From positions 2,108,001 to 2,172,000 of the forward strand of contig NC_060021.1 of assembly GCF_021134715.1 (NCBI RefSeq): 64,000 bases of DNA, read 5' to 3'. This document shows, in pieces, positions 1-11,546 of the stretch (positions are counted from its first letter, which is position 1; every line of letters begins with the position of its first letter). The notes beneath the pieces are model-generated. The model ran no database searches, had not been told where the DNA came from, and worked only from the letters and a program-made list of their open reading frames with translations. The position numbers and the translations under genes are program-made. The DNA is from Daphnia pulex (taxonomy: Eukaryota > Arthropoda > Branchiopoda > Diplostraca > Daphniidae).

Positions 1-390
1 ACATGTAAAATCATTGACGTCATCGCGTCTCCAAAAAATATCCTGATTGAAGTCTGTGAATAATTACGTACATTGAATTACACACGCTGTGATACTATTG
101 TCTTGCTACCAACCAAGGCACTCTATATGCAGAAAATTCGATCAACTGTGTCGCAATTTCAACTTCACTTTAACGACATTTGCATTATCTCCACGTGACA
201 GAAAGGCCATCCTAACGTGCGCCTTTTAGAGTTTATACATACAGTGGCCTTCCCGTTTCCACAACAAACAGTTGACATTGTTCACATATTAGGATAACAC
301 TCGATTAATAGATTTGCATTTTCAACGTTCTCAGGTAGTTGCACTTCAGAGATCCTACGACAAAGATCAATCTCTACTATACGACTCGCA

Positions 391-2272
391 ATGTCCTATT
401 TACCTTTCTTACTGCTGTACACCTGGTTCGCTATTTACATTCACGGTTTCTCATCGACGCCCAATCCGCTCAACGGCCAACACCTCCGCGTCATCTGGGT
501 TAAAGAAAAAAAAAATCATTCATCAGTTTTTCCACAACATTCAATAGATATAACAAAAAATATTTTTTGATGCAGACACTCTGGAGCGGAAACCCCAAAG
601 GACTAATTGGACCACTCAAAGGAGCAGTGCTATTGGAATGCATGTCGAAACGTTTTAATTTCACGTAACTAATTCAAAGAAATTCATTTGATCAACTTCA
701 AATATTTTTCATACTCCGACTAGGTACGAGATGGTCCGAGTGACGGACTACACGCTGGGGCCATTAGAAAACGGAAAAGGACTTTTTAATTATTTGCTGG
801 ATCAAGTTAAGCGGGGTTAATTTTAAAAAAGAATTTTATTAAGAATTATGTGATCTATCACAGCGATGCGATTTGCTGGTCCACGATCTGGTACCAACAT
901 TCCAGCGGAATAAAGTCGTCGATTTGACACTTCCCTGGGCTTACGACTCGTCCGCTTTCCTCATTCCCGTACCGGATGAAACGGCCAACATCACCGCCAT
1001 CATCAAACCGTTTCACTGGCAGGTGTGACGCATTAAATTGGTTTCTATTTTTTCGTACTCAGCAACATTTATTAATCGTTCATCAGCTATGGCTGGGACT
1101 TGGAATATCGATCGTTTTCGTCATCGCAGTTTTAAATTTAATCCAGCGCCACTTGGAATATCGATCCGCACTCGAAGCGTCATTAAGAACCACCGATAAC
1201 CAACCGACTGAAAAAATAATCACGAAAGGAAGAAGCGGAAAACAATATCTCTACGTATTCGGGAATTTACTTTCACAAGGTTTTTATAATATCGCTATTT
1301 TTGTTTTTATAGAGAGGTCACAGAACTTTTTGAAATAGGTGGAGCTTGTCCATCGAAAAGATTACCCTATCGACTAGTTGCTGGCGTCTGGATTCTAGCC
1401 GCCTTCTTTTTCGTCCAAGCATATACGTCGATCCTATTCACTTACGTCGTGACGCCAATCTATTTTCCGCTAATTAACTCGGTCTACGACATAATTAACA
1501 GCAACGACATTAATTTATACGTCAGAGAATCCGGTTACACAAATACCCTTCTACAGGCATGTTATAACCGAAATTGAAACCATACCTACAATAATTTCTC
1601 AATTATAACCCGACACAGACAGCTAATGAGACGGGACTATATTTGACATTACGAAAAAGACTGGACTCGTTGCCAAATTCTCGATGCACGTTGCCGTCTG
1701 AATGCATTCAATCTGTCAAACCAGGACTGAGAAACGTCTTCGCTGAGGTAAAAATGTTTGGTTTGTAAAACGGAATGTTAGCATTTTCTATTCGTCATTT
1801 AAACTATAAGGCAAATAATTACCTGAAGGACGAAATTCGAAAACATTTTATAAAGACAGGGAAATGCATTTGGCAAATGACAACAGAAACATTCGGCGGC
1901 ATCATGGTAACGTTCGGCCTACCGAAAAACAATCCCTACACGTCAACTCTAAGCCAAGGGTAAGCAAGAACAACTTGAAGTAATTTTTATTTTCATAAAT
2001 TCTGCATCGATGTAAAAAGGATACTGGAACTACAAGAAGCTGGGCTGGTCAACTACTGGGATACCTGGTTCCGCCCGATGCCTCCGCAATGTAACGGAAA
2101 ACCCAAAATGGGAAGCAAGAAAACGAAACTTTCCCCTCTTTCCCTGAATAATTTGACTGGCGCATTTTTAGTTTTATTGGTTGGGTTGAGCCTTTCAATT
2201 TTGGCTTTCCTCGTCGAAAAAATAATTTCCGTACGCGCGTGTCAACGGAAGGAGAAGGAGGTTCACATTTGA
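391..2272 (+). CDS. Ionotropic receptor (divergent iGluR-type chemoreceptor), nine exons
   Basis: Predicted ligand-gated cation channel of the plasma membrane, of the arthropod ionotropic-receptor family (divergent glutamate receptors, usually chemosensory). Exons join in frame as 391-498, 576-664, 724-805, 864-1022, 1087-1279, 1339-1556, 1619-1747, 1811-1959 and 2020-2272, giving about 459 residues. The ATG at 391 opens a hydrophobic signal peptide. The S1 half holds CDLLVHDLVPTFQ, DLTLPWAYDSSAFLIPVP and ETANITAIIKPF, typical of the family. TM1 (WLGLGISIVFVIAVLNLI), a pore/TM2 block (LVAGVWILAAFFFVQAYTSI), an S2 region and a last TM (FLVLLVGLSLSILAFLVEKI) follow, ending in a short basic tail. 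It lacks a long amino-terminal domain, as divergent IRs do. Introns are 58-77 nt. One (1557-1618) would use a GC donor. No stop or frameshift is seen. The ligand and subfamily cannot be told from sequence alone. Confidence 0.85.
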
Positions 2273-3414
2273 ATGAAGGGTTTCAATTCAATTGGCTGCT
2301 AAATGCAACACACTTGACGAAAAATCTTGACTAAGAAAAGAATTTAAAGAGAGAATTAAAAAAAATATTTAAAAATGAAAATGAATAGCCTAAGAATACT
2401 ATGAAACATGTAGTTTGCCTTGTGCGTCATTCGATTTTCTAATGGCAAACTCACGGAAAGGATATAGCGGAATAAAAATTTACTTGAAAAAATGTAATCG
2501 ACATTAGTTAAGATTCACATCTGTCAAATATTTAGGGTTATCGTGTATGCGAGCATCTAGTCTAAATACACTTAAATTAAAAGTTACGGCTGTAGAAATG
2601 AAATCCAGTGGAACAAGACAAACAAATAATCGAACTTGAATGCGTATTGCACTAGTCGGTACTACGCGAGACATTACGGGACAAAAATATCACGAACTTG
2701 CACTTAAAAAGGCGTTTCATTGGGCACAGAATGGATGAGAACATGTAACTAGACAGCACTAAAACGCCGGACTATTTCGATATGGGGGTCTTAAGGTGAA
2801 ATGAAAATTGGTTGGGATCTACCAAAACACTCAATGATTCACGACCCACCGGAAATTAAATCGACGCACGACTCCCACACGCAGCACTAGTGTCATGGTT
2901 ACTGATTGCTTTTTATTGACCAAAAATCGATTTCAGAAAACGAAATCTCAAGATGAGGCGAGGCCCAATTTCTGTCACTATCGTGAGTGGACATTAAAGA
3001 CGCATCGGAATAACTCAACAAAATGAAATTGATAAAAAGGTTAAGAGATATTTACAGTTTTAACGAAACTACATTAACATAAGTAGTCGCAATCGAAGAT
3101 CAGTAGCAATATAGCGAATTGTAAAATCGGCAATCGCATTAACCAAAGATAAAGAGGTTAAATTAATAGATTTGGCACGTTTTTAGCAACAGATAACACG
3201 AGACCAGACGCTTCTGCAATAATTTGAAGCTTTGCGAACATAGCGGAAGTTCCCATTCGACCAAAAATGCGCAAATTGTATGGTGCAATCGTACGTCAAT
3301 CAAAGACAGATAAAACACAGTCAACATGATCAACTGAAATCCGAACCAAGCGCAAACAATTCAATTTAATTAATTGTATTGTTAGTCCAGTGAAAATTTT
3401 CACAAGGTTTTTCA
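2273..3414. other. Intergenic, no gene recognised
   Basis: AT-rich DNA between the receptor and the fucosyltransferase relic. I see no ORF with family similarity, no RNA gene and no clear repeat. The two flanking genes converge here, so both 3' untranslated regions probably lie in it. Confidence 0.5.
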
Positions 3415-4262
3415 TCAAAAAACCACTTCACAATGACTACTTTTCCTTTCCGCCACGGGATCGTTGAGCATATCGCAAAGTTTACACCAACTATAACCTC
3501 GTTTCAAATTAAACTCTCCTCTCCAGTCACAATATTTAGAATAAAGATCGAGATTCTGACTTAATTTAACTAAATATTTCGCCAGCAATTTATGCGTCTG
3601 GAAATCACGGGCGTTGATGTATGAATGCGGCGGAGCGAATAAGGAATAATTCACACCTCCAAACACGACAGAAACAGTTCCCATTTCGACAGCCCTGTAA
3701 AACTTTTCCTCGACGTAATCCGGACAAAAAGAATTTTCAAAGCTCAGGTAAAACAAATAATCCCGCTCCTCGTCGCACTCCCTTTTAACGTAATAAAGCG
3801 GCTGAATGCTGGCATCTTTCTTTCTCAGACACGATTTGTGATTCTCCAGACACTTCCCAAATACATCGACTGGAATGTTTCGACCAAGTTCCCGGACGTA
3901 ATACCCCCTCTTGATTAACCATAGTCTGGCAATTGCTGACAAATCTCGTGACAAATCAAGCAGCCAATTTCGTCTTGGCGGTAATGTTGACGCCGTATTA
4001 ATTAGTCAAATCGTCACTTGGCGGTTGGGCGGATTCTAAACGTTCAGACTGGAAGCCGTAAAACATTTTGCCGAAGAAATCCGAATCGAGTCGGTAGGTT
4101 GACGTCAAATTGAATAAGTCGCGGGGATTTTTTGCCAAGGGAAATGATTACGACTGCGAATGGCAGACTCGAAATTTAAATAGACGTAATATTGACCTGA
4201 CCTGCGATAAGTCAGTATCCGATCCAACTTGGCTGTTAACCAGTGGCTTAACATCTAAAAAA
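3415..4262 (-). pseudogene. Alpha-1,3-fucosyltransferase (GT10) with two frameshifts
   Basis: GT10 enzymes transfer fucose from GDP-fucose to N-glycan GlcNAc in the Golgi. The frame at 3415-3954 carries the GT10 C-terminal block: RNIPVDVFGKC, YLFYLSFENSFCPDYVEEKF, VVFGGVNYSLFAPPHSYINA and SWCKLCDMLNDP. Upstream, QYYVYLNFES (about 4150-4190) and NLTSTYRLDSDFFGKMFYGF (about 4040-4110) are the matching upstream motifs, but in different frames. One break lies near 4125-4150, close to an A6/T6 run. A second lies in the C5 run near 3903-3907, where FVSNCQTMVNQEG in one frame should continue as GYYVREL in another. No N-terminal membrane anchor was found. It is either a decayed copy or a real gene with homopolymer sequencing errors. 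Confidence 0.75.
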
Positions 4263-5392
4263 TAAAGGGGGAACAGATTATGTATCGCAAAGTAAATTAT
4301 CACCAAAAAACATCATGGTGAAAAATTGTTGCCTTGTCTACAAGCGCCTAACGGGAATAAATCTTTGGGACATACGGAAAGACTCTATACACATTTAGTG
4401 CAGGATTGTAATAGGGGCGCTATTCTTGCACTACTTCCAACTGTCAGATCTTACCGCCCTACTCGTCAAACTTTTATGTCACTTCCTAGGAATAGCCGGG
4501 GAATAGCAAAACAAAAGACAAGACTTCACACACAGAATTAGATAAGATTTGTAATGGACCTTTCAAAAGCTTCGAAAAAGTGACAATTTCATATACGGAC
4601 TAAGTAAAACTAGGTGTAACTACGAAACATGTCGTCGAACGCGACAAAATATTTGGTAGTGGAGGGCGGTTGAGGGTCCTTGGAAAGCGAAAATGTTTTT
4701 ACTCGTGCCGATGATGCCAACTACAGTCTAGTTCCTCATTTTCTGACACGGCATAAACGAGCTGAAAGGGATAATCGAGACAAGAAATATTTGGGGAATT
4801 GAGGAACGAAATAACAAAAAAAAAAAAGTTGCCATCGAAAATGAAGAAAATCCTAAGACCATTCAAAGGTTTGGAACGACGTTTTTCTACTACAATTTAA
4901 TAGCGTGGACTAGGTTTATTTCCTCACGACAGGTCTGTTTGTTGGCCCACAGAAACGGTAAAGGTAAAAATGAGTCTTCCATCTTGTTAGTCCCTATAAG
5001 CCCGACATGACTGCACAACAGGGGAGAACAGGAGTTCAACTATCCGGTCAGTACCACAACAGTCATCTCTAATGGAGAAACTATTAGAACAAAACAAAAA
5101 ATGACACACGAAAAAATAGTCTAGCTGTTTGGATAAACTAATCTTGAATTTCTTGGCCTTACTGGATACACACTCAACCCACCTGGCTCAACAAAAAAGC
5201 TAAGAAAAACAGTAGCTGAATCTAGTTCCCTTTGCCCACTCACGATCGGCTACAAACTCGGTTCATTTCAGCTCGTCTAATTTGCTTCTTGTTTTCGACA
5301 GTATCGTTTCGACTTACAGTTAACATAAAATCGGGTGAATACAAACAGAATTCAACACAGTGGCCTGCCTAAGCGAAAAAAGAGGTTCCTAC
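4263..5392. other. Intergenic, no gene recognised
   Basis: A small ORF at 4326-4541 has no recognisable family features and is treated as chance. The rest is AT-rich with short A runs. No RNA gene or clear repeat was seen. Confidence 0.45.
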
Positions 5393-5537
5393 CTGGTTTG
5401 TCGAACGATGTCGTTGGCTGGTGACTATAGTCGTTTACGGGATTCAGGAGAGCGGAATGAAGTCGTCGGCTGAACGCGTCCGCCAGGATGAGCTGATCTT
5501 CGCCTCGACTGCTGAAAGTCAAAACCACAGGCTCCAT
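5393..5537 (-). CDS. Possible first coding exon of an unidentified gene
   Basis: On the minus strand an ATG at 5537 opens a 48-codon stretch beginning MEPVVLTFSSRGEDQLILAD. It ends at a consensus-like donor (CCAG followed by GTAGGA) at 5393/5392. Base composition is clearly more GC-rich than the AT-rich flanks, which favours coding sequence. No downstream exon was found before the fucosyltransferase relic, so the gene's extent and function are unknown. Confidence 0.3.
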
Positions 5538-5660
5538 TTGGTTTGGTGGATCCTCGAATTTTTTCTAAAACGCCGGAGAATAAATTTGAATAAAGTAATC
5601 AAGTTTTTGCCACCAGGTTTCTGCCAGGTTCTTGCAAGGCTTGTTTACAGTACACACTGA

Positions 5661-6886
5661 AAATAAACATCACAAGTAAAAGGTGAAATGTTGGAACCTA
5701 AATTGATTTGCTTCTAGTTTTCTCCCGTCCAGCATTTGAGCAACCATCGAATGGACAGAAACAATAGGGCTCAGATTTACGGACGATGACAGACATTTAA
5801 AACAAAAAAGGAGATCATAGTGGATAAAGAGGTCAATTAAAGGAGCACCATCTCCCTGGGAGGGATTTATTACAGTTAAAGTGATGCAAATTTACCCACA
5901 TTACAAGCAAACTGCCCCACAAACACAAGTTGGAAACCCGATACTGTAAAATGAAATTCAAGAAATGTGCCCTTTTGGAATAACTATTCACAGATCGCTT
6001 TCTTGTCTAGTACAAATACATAACTCGTTTCTAGAAATCTATTACAAAATGAGATGTTTCTCTTTCTCCACTTTCGACATCCAACATGCACCTAATTACT
6101 GAAAAAACAAATTCTTTTGAAGCCCCTTTTCCTGATGAACATATACTGCCATACTGAGCTAGTCGAAACATTTCAACGTCACATGAATAGATAAATCTTA
6201 CGTCATTCAACTAAACTGGATTTGAATTTTACGAGAGTCAAATTAGTATACCTCAATTCCAGCCAAATCGTGAAAGATTGGAAACTTCCTCAAAGTGTTC
6301 ACGTAACAATCTTTAGAGTTAGCATTCTGTTGTGGGGCTTCAGCAATGGCGGGAACTGGAACAGTATACACAGTTACACACGTTGCAAATCTACAGTCTA
6401 ACTAAGTCAGTCTAACATCCTTTCCTGACAACATCTCGAACCAAACTAAACTTTAACGCCCCGTCGCCCCCAAGACCTTCAGAATTAAATTAAATTCTTC
6501 GCTAGAACCCAGAAAGGCAGCCAATGGAAAGGAGAGAAAGGCACAAAGATCAAAGAATATTTTGGTGACTCAACCTTCTCATTGAGAACAAAGAAAAGGC
6601 GCGAAATACGAAAATTTAAATAAAGCCTACCTTTCCCCCTCAAAGGCGGCCATTTTTATTTCTCTTTACTCTTTCGCTAAAATATGGAATGGGCTCTTAC
6701 GAAAATGCTGGACTCCCATGTGAATAAATAATGGGTTTTTAATCGGCAACAAGTTTTAGTCGTATAAATTGTATTCATCGCTTTGCAGCAGGAAAACTAA
6801 AATAACACGATCACCTAAGAGTGTTCTGTAAGAGTGTGAAACTAGTTTTAATAAACCAAATTTGATTTTTCGACTTGGAGCTCTAT
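5661..6886. other. Intergenic, no gene recognised
   Basis: AT-rich sequence with scattered stops in all frames. No conserved coding block, RNA gene or inverted-repeat element was recognised. Confidence 0.45.
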
Positions 6887-7378
6887 TCACCAAGGTTGTT
6901 TTCGATTGGATCTGAAGTTTCCATGATTACGGTTTTTAAATTTTACCTCAAGGCCTCTTGGTGATTGAACAGCCTTGCTCCCCTGCACTGCCACCATGCA
7001 TTTAGCAGGGTCGGACAAATCAACACAGTGATGATTCGTGACAGAACATTTCAAAGACTGCACTTCGGTGAATTGCAAAATTATGGGTGATGGGCTCACC
7101 GTATCCAAAACAAAGGCAACTTGTTTCACGTCAGTGAAAATTGATAGAATTACGTGACGCTCGGGTATTTCACACAAGGAAATGACGAAATTCGAATTAC
7201 CCTTCTTTTCGAATAAAGTACTGTACACACTCAATTGAATCGCATCTTTATTACCTTCATATGGATAGCTAAAATAAGGCGTGATTTGAAGATGCAGAAA
7301 TATTTTGGCGAAATATAAAGAAAAAAATAAAATAAGATATGGTAAAATTGCTGTATCAAATGACGTGTATTTAATCAA
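6887..7378 (-). CDS. Hypothetical membrane-anchored or secreted protein, 163 aa
   Basis: An open frame of 163 codons on the minus strand. The N-terminus is hydrophobic (ILPYLILFFSLYFAKIFL), suggesting a signal anchor. The rest is mixed and holds cysteines in LKCSVTNHHCVDLSDPAKC. It lies just downstream of the other unidentified minus-strand ORF at 7456-8064, so the two could be exons of one gene, but no splice pair was confirmed. I do not recognise a family. Real-gene status rests on ordinary amino-acid composition and continuous reading frame only. Confidence 0.35.
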   Translation of the reverse strand: MIKYTSFDTAILPYLILFFSLYFAKIFLHLQITPYFSYPYEGNKDAIQLSVYSTLFEKKGNSNFVISLCEIPERHVILSIFTDVKQVAFVLDTVSPSPIILQFTEVQSLKCSVTNHHCVDLSDPAKCMVAVQGSKAVQSPRGLEVKFKNRNHGNFRSNRKQPW

Positions 7379-7455
7379 ATTGACAGAAGAAGTAATAAGT
7401 CGTTAACGACTGACGAAATGAGAAACATAGAAAATGAGGGCCATTACAAGTTTGT

Positions 7456-8064
7456 TCAATCGCTTGTCTCCTTGGTATTGCGGCCGTTGTTTGTTCCTTG
7501 GTCTGCATCAGTTGCTTCTGGCATGGGTGAACAAGTAGCGCAACAGTCATGGGGATCTTCAAAAGTGTCCGGAATTAAAGGAGCCCCAATGATGCTATTT
7601 GACTCGGTATGGGTCTCATCCGTTGATGGTTTTACTTCAGAAGACTCGGATATGGAAGGAGATTCCGCTTCCACCTCGTTGTTGTCTTGGGTCTGGGTTG
7701 ATGGCTCGACGTTCGATTCCTCATCACTATCCGAATTTGGCTCAGTCGCATTCCGACGATTCTTTTGGTTTTCTTCAGATACCTTTTGTACTTCAAGTTC
7801 CAGCTGGTTCAAGAGAATTCGATTTATGTATTCTTCCTCGCAACAAGGGCAAAATTCGAGTTCGGCCACCTCGGTTGTTGTGGCGTTTGATGCTGGTGTT
7901 AATTCGGATCCAGTGACGATAGGTGATGGTGACACCGCGAAATTCTCAAGAAAGTAGTTTGAAAATGCCTCCCAAAGGTAATCAAATGCAGTAGGCAAGG
8001 CGAAAAAAACCAAAGACATCATTCTGATGAAAAACAGTTTGATAGTTGTCAGAATAATATTCAT
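7456..8064 (-). CDS. Hypothetical acidic secreted or membrane protein, 202 aa
   Basis: The ATG at 8064 starts a hydrophobic segment (IKLFFIRMMSLVFFALPTAF) that could be a signal anchor. It is followed by a CPCCEEEYI cysteine cluster near residues 72-80 and then a long acidic Ser/Glu/Asp/Thr-rich tail with NSDSDEESNVEPSTQ. A second CC pair (HDCCATC) lies near the C-terminus. Such a low-complexity acidic tail is probably disordered. No family is recognised. A TATA-like string on the minus strand at 8121-8128 lies upstream of the ATG, but no well-placed initiator was found. Neighbouring minus-strand ORF 6887-7378 may belong to the same locus. Confidence 0.45.
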   Translation of the reverse strand: MNIILTTIKLFFIRMMSLVFFALPTAFDYLWEAFSNYFLENFAVSPSPIVTGSELTPASNATTTEVAELEFCPCCEEEYINRILLNQLELEVQKVSEENQKNRRNATEPNSDSDEESNVEPSTQTQDNNEVEAESPSISESSEVKPSTDETHTESNSIIGAPLIPDTFEDPHDCCATCSPMPEATDADQGTNNGRNTKETSD

Positions 8065-8898
8065 TTTTCGATAGTTTTAATTGCTGAATATTTGAATAAT
8101 CATACGCACAACTGCATTCCTTTATATAGATGTAGGAAGTGGTCTGCCTCATGCGCAAGGGTAAAGTAACCACAATTTCCGTCAAAATTTCAATTTGATA
8201 AAATAACTAGCTCCAAATAATTATTGTTTTTAATATTCTCAACATTTTACAATCATATTTCAAAAAGAAATATCAAAATTGAATTCATTTTGCATATTCT
8301 TTTTTAAAATAAAATTAGAACTTAGCAGAAAGTCGGACTCAATGATCGATAGCTGTGATGATCGGAAAGGCATGATCGAGATAGCATCGTGGCAATAGGC
8401 TCTTCCATCTTTTAGCTTAATTAAATAATCCATGAAAATTCATTGCTTTTGAACAATGTTTGATTAAATGCAATTTAGAATATCATGCGAAAATAATAAT
8501 TATATAGCCTTATCTTTTGGTTTACATTGAATCAATTAAATCACCGGTATTGCGCCCACCCATTAGTTTGTTCCTTTAATCGCCTTTATCTAAAAGGATT
8601 ATTCGCAATGTTTTTTTCTAAGAACTTCAGTAAAAATTCGTTAGCTGCAGCCGGTCGAAGTTCGACCTCGCTAAGAAAATTTATAGTGAGGCAGTCCATC
8701 TTCCTCGTTGTATACATACCAATCCTGGTGTCAACGACGAGTATTATTAAGCAGATAAGGCTGCCTTTTTTAGCTTAAACGATTAAAAATAAGAAGTATA
8801 TTTGAAAAGTTAATTTTATTATTCTCCTCTCGACAAACACAATTTGAAAATGACCTAATTTACAATTTCATATCTACACAGCACAACGGGCATTGAGT
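8065..8898. other. Intergenic with a TATA-like site
   Basis: AT-rich spacer upstream of the ORF at 7456-8064 and downstream of the cuticle gene. A minus-strand TATATAAA occurs at 8121-8128. The ORF at 8527-8778 lacks any recognisable feature. Nothing else is supported. Confidence 0.4.
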
Positions 8899-9801
8899 TT
8901 AACCAGATCGAACGGCAGCTTCGTGAAAGGCGCGGAAAAAGGCCATTTTAGCGGCGTGAACTTCAGGGGTGTCCTGGACGGGTTGAGGGGGAGCATCAAC
9001 GACCACCGCTGATGGAAGCGGCTGAACGGGAACCACCACTTTCGCTACTCGGGCGGCGGCGTGAGCGTGAGCTGCCAAATGAGCACGACGAGCTGCGGCC
9101 ACTTCGGGAGTCTCCTGGACCTGTTGGGGCATACCGAATGGCATGTTGGCGTATCTGGCGGGCAGGTAGGCCATGATTCCGTTGGCTGCAGCGGCGGCGT
9201 TGTAGGCCCGGTAATGCTCGAGGGTGGCGGCCATCACTTCGGGTGTGTCCTGCTGCTGGACGGATCTTTTACCGCGGGCGGCGGCGTGGGCTGCCAAGTG
9301 GGCGGCACGAGCAGCTGCTACTTCGGGAGTGTCTTGGACGGGTTGAGGGACTCCCCAACTGACCACCGGAAGAGGCACAAGAGTCGAAACGACTCCGTTG
9401 GCAGCGGCGGCGGCCGAGTGGGCGCGGTAATGTTCAACTTTGGCGGCCCAAACTTCGGGAGTGTCCAAAACGGCACCTGCTGGTTGTCCCCAAACATCAG
9501 GAACAGGTTGAACGGCGACCACCCTGATGACGGATCCTCCGGCGGAAGTGTGGGCTGCCAAGTGAGCGGCACGGGCGGCGGCAACTTCGGCTGTTTCCTG
9601 GACGGGCGCTGGTTGTGCGGTGAATGGGTAGCAAAGGAATGGATTGTAGTTCCAACCGGCCGGGATCTGGGCAGAGACGGCGGCACAGGCCATCAAGACG
9701 ACGACGACAACCTTAGGAAAACGTGACAAAAAATTCCATCCGCCCTATTAGTTATGAGATTATAAATTGTTAAGTTGATTAAAACTTACTGAGGTTTTCA
9801 T
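8899..9801 (-). CDS. Cuticle protein with DTPEVAAARAAHLAAH repeats
   Basis: Secreted structural protein of the exoskeleton. A tiny first exon (9790-9801, MKTS) is spliced by a gtaagt donor to the second (8899-9711), in frame, giving about 274 residues. The joined N-terminus MKTSVVVVVLMACAAVSAQ is a good signal peptide, which is why the ATG at 9801 is preferred over the in-frame ATG at 9729 that lies in the intron. The mature protein holds about seven copies of a motif like DTPEVAAARAAHLAAHAAA, separated by Pro/Val-rich linkers and alternating with a variant EV.AAK.EHYRA. Such Ala-rich repeats occur in known arthropod cuticle proteins. A dibasic GKRS occurs between two repeats. The short 5' exon ending inside the signal peptide is typical of arthropod cuticle genes. 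Confidence 0.85.
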
Positions 9802-9849
9802 GTCGATTCGCTTTAAAAATTGTTGGAGCGCGGAAGAGGGAGAAGAGTG

Positions 9850-9885
9850 AACTGATTTGGTTTGCAACATGTCGGAGCTTTTATA
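9850..9885 (-). promoter_or_regulatory. Core promoter of the cuticle gene: TATA box and arthropod initiator
   Basis: On the minus strand TATAAAAG lies at 9885-9878 and TCAGTT, the arthropod initiator consensus, at 9855-9850. The first T of the TATA box is 32 bases from the initiator A, which is the normal spacing. The predicted start is about 52 bases upstream of the ATG at 9801. Confidence 0.75.
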
Positions 9886-10262
9886 CGAAACAGTTTCGTT
9901 CCTTTTGGTGTGGTGCGCCGTTCTGTGCCTTCCAGCAAGGTTGGAAACCCTTAAACATAATCTTGGTCTTCCGCATTATAGAAAGAGGAACTAGTAGAAT
10001 CACGTACGTCTTCCTCATTTTACTTTCCTTTCCTAAATATAGTTAAGGTGTGGCTGTGCTCTAGATGCGCTTCCGTAGGAAAGTAGGAAGGGCCCAAGTG
10101 ACCAGCGGTGATGGTTATGACCTTCATTTCTAGGTCAATACCGGTGGTTAATGCAAAAACCAGTAAAACGACACTGCAAACTCGCATGTAGAGTTCTATA
10201 CAAAAGATTTGTATTTCAATTTTAACGTTTGTATTGGATTGAGACGCGTTTTAAGATTAATA

Positions 10263-10354
10263 GACCATGTGGCCTAATGGATAAGGCGTCGGACTTCTAA
10301 AAGTTGGTTGAGGTTGACATCCGAAAATTGCGGGTTCGAGTCCCGCCTTGGTTA
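10263..10354 (+). tRNA. tRNA-Arg (anticodon UCU) with a 19-nt intron
   Basis: The A box (TGGCCTAATGG region) and B box (GGTTCGAGTCC) are intact. The anticodon stem TCGGA/TCCGA encloses loop CTTCTAA with anticodon TCT at 10296-10298. The T arm is CGGG/CCCG. An extra segment of about 19 nt (10300-10318) lies just 3' of position 37, the canonical site for a tRNA intron. The acceptor stem pairs except for one T-T mismatch. Introns are known in some eukaryotic tRNA-Arg(UCU) genes. Confidence 0.9.
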
Positions 10355-10466
10355 ATTTATAAATTTTTAAACTCATGTTAAACTCATGAAAACTTATATT
10401 CATAAGTTTACTAATATACAACATAAGTTTTCAACATGACAAACGGCGTCGGTTGCAGAACAGTGT

Positions 10467-10574
10467 GTCACTTTTTCTTGACAACCTTGCCGGGTAAAGT
10501 TTCATTTTTTGTTTTTTGTTTTTTTTATTCATCTACTGTATATCAAACAAAATAAATAAAATACCGGTCTCCGA
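10467..10574 (+). repeat. Dispersed repeat, copy 1
   Basis: About 105 bases beginning TCACTTTTTCTTGACAACC, then a T-rich tract, and ending near ATACCGGTCTC. A close copy lies at 11547-11651 in the same orientation. The two copies bracket the first exons of the P450 pseudogene. Confidence 0.7.
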
Positions 10575-10678
10575 ATATTATTTGGCTTGTAATATTTTTT
10601 TAAGTTGAATTTTCTGTCAAGGTGGGTATATCTTATCTAAGGGAGTCACAATAGGAATGATGGTTCATGGTTCATGGA

Positions 10679-10890
10679 ATGCACCACAATCTCAAAGTTT
10701 ACCCCGACCCGGAAGCTTTCAAGCCGGAACGCTTTCTTCCGGAGAACAGCGATGGCCGTCATCCATTTGCTATAGTTAATAAGTTGCTGAAGTAGTTTCA
10801 GCCAACTTATTACGTCGATTCCAGTTTTCGGTGCGGGATCCCGCGGAACTAATGATCGATTGCCTCCTCCAGACTGCGCTCTAGCCAAAG
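10679..10890 (+). pseudogene. CYP4-type cytochrome P450 C-terminal relic
   Basis: Reading from 10679 gives KVYPDPEAFKPERFLPENS, the meander/PERF region of CYP4 monooxygenases. It is followed by a degraded heme-region trace near 10811-10840 (IPVFGAGSRG). The downstream heme-cysteine segment is not readable in one frame. It lies just upstream of another CYP4 copy in the same orientation, so it is probably the tail of a decayed tandem neighbour. A related degraded tail occurs at 63341-63480. Confidence 0.65.
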
Positions 10891-11546
10891 ACAAACGTAT
10901 TGATTATGAACATTGTTAGTGGCCACTGGTTGAAGAAGTATGGAAGCATATACCGGATATGGTTCACCCTACGCCCTGTGATACTCCTTACCGCACCCGA
11001 GTTATTAGAAGTATATAAGCTACCAACAATGTCTTAAATCTTTCCTGCGCATAATTAAAAGAATTTTTGAATTCTGAAGCCCATTTTGGGAACATACAAA
11101 TTCATTATGAAACCGGGCGAGTATGATATCTTCACTCCTTTTTTTGGAAAAGGATTGCCTGTGGCATTAAGTGAGAACTGAAATATCACATTTCATAAAT
11201 GACTTTCATTTGGCATCTTTTTATGTACAGATGAGCGGTGGAAGAAAAATCGTCGACTCATCAATCCAGCAATTCACTTTCAGATTCTCAACACATTCAT
11301 GGGAGCCATTAACGACAAAAGCAAAGAGTGTGTAAAAGAATTTGAAGATGCTCTTGAGACCAACAAAGGTGGGGAGATTGACGTCTTCCCTATAATGTCA
11401 CGATGCACTCTCGATATTATATGTGGTAATTATTAGCTATGTAATTCTATATTCAATTCATTTTTCATAATACTAATATTCAAGCGTTTCGGTTACTATT
11501 ATCAGCTACATTTATGGGAAGAAAAACATTGAAAAACGAAGAAAAG

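Noticed and set aside
976..1338. 120-codon ORF beginning at ATG 976
   Set aside because: It reads through an intron of the ionotropic receptor in part. The spliced nine-exon model explains the sequence better.
7418..7957. 179-codon plus-strand ORF
   Set aside because: Antisense of the acidic minus-strand ORF 7456-8064. Ser/Trp-rich composition is the mirror of its Glu/Asp-rich tail.
9061..9726. 221-codon plus-strand ORF opposite the cuticle gene
   Set aside because: It is an antisense shadow of the Ala/Val-rich cuticle coding sequence. The minus strand has signal peptide, splice sites and promoter.
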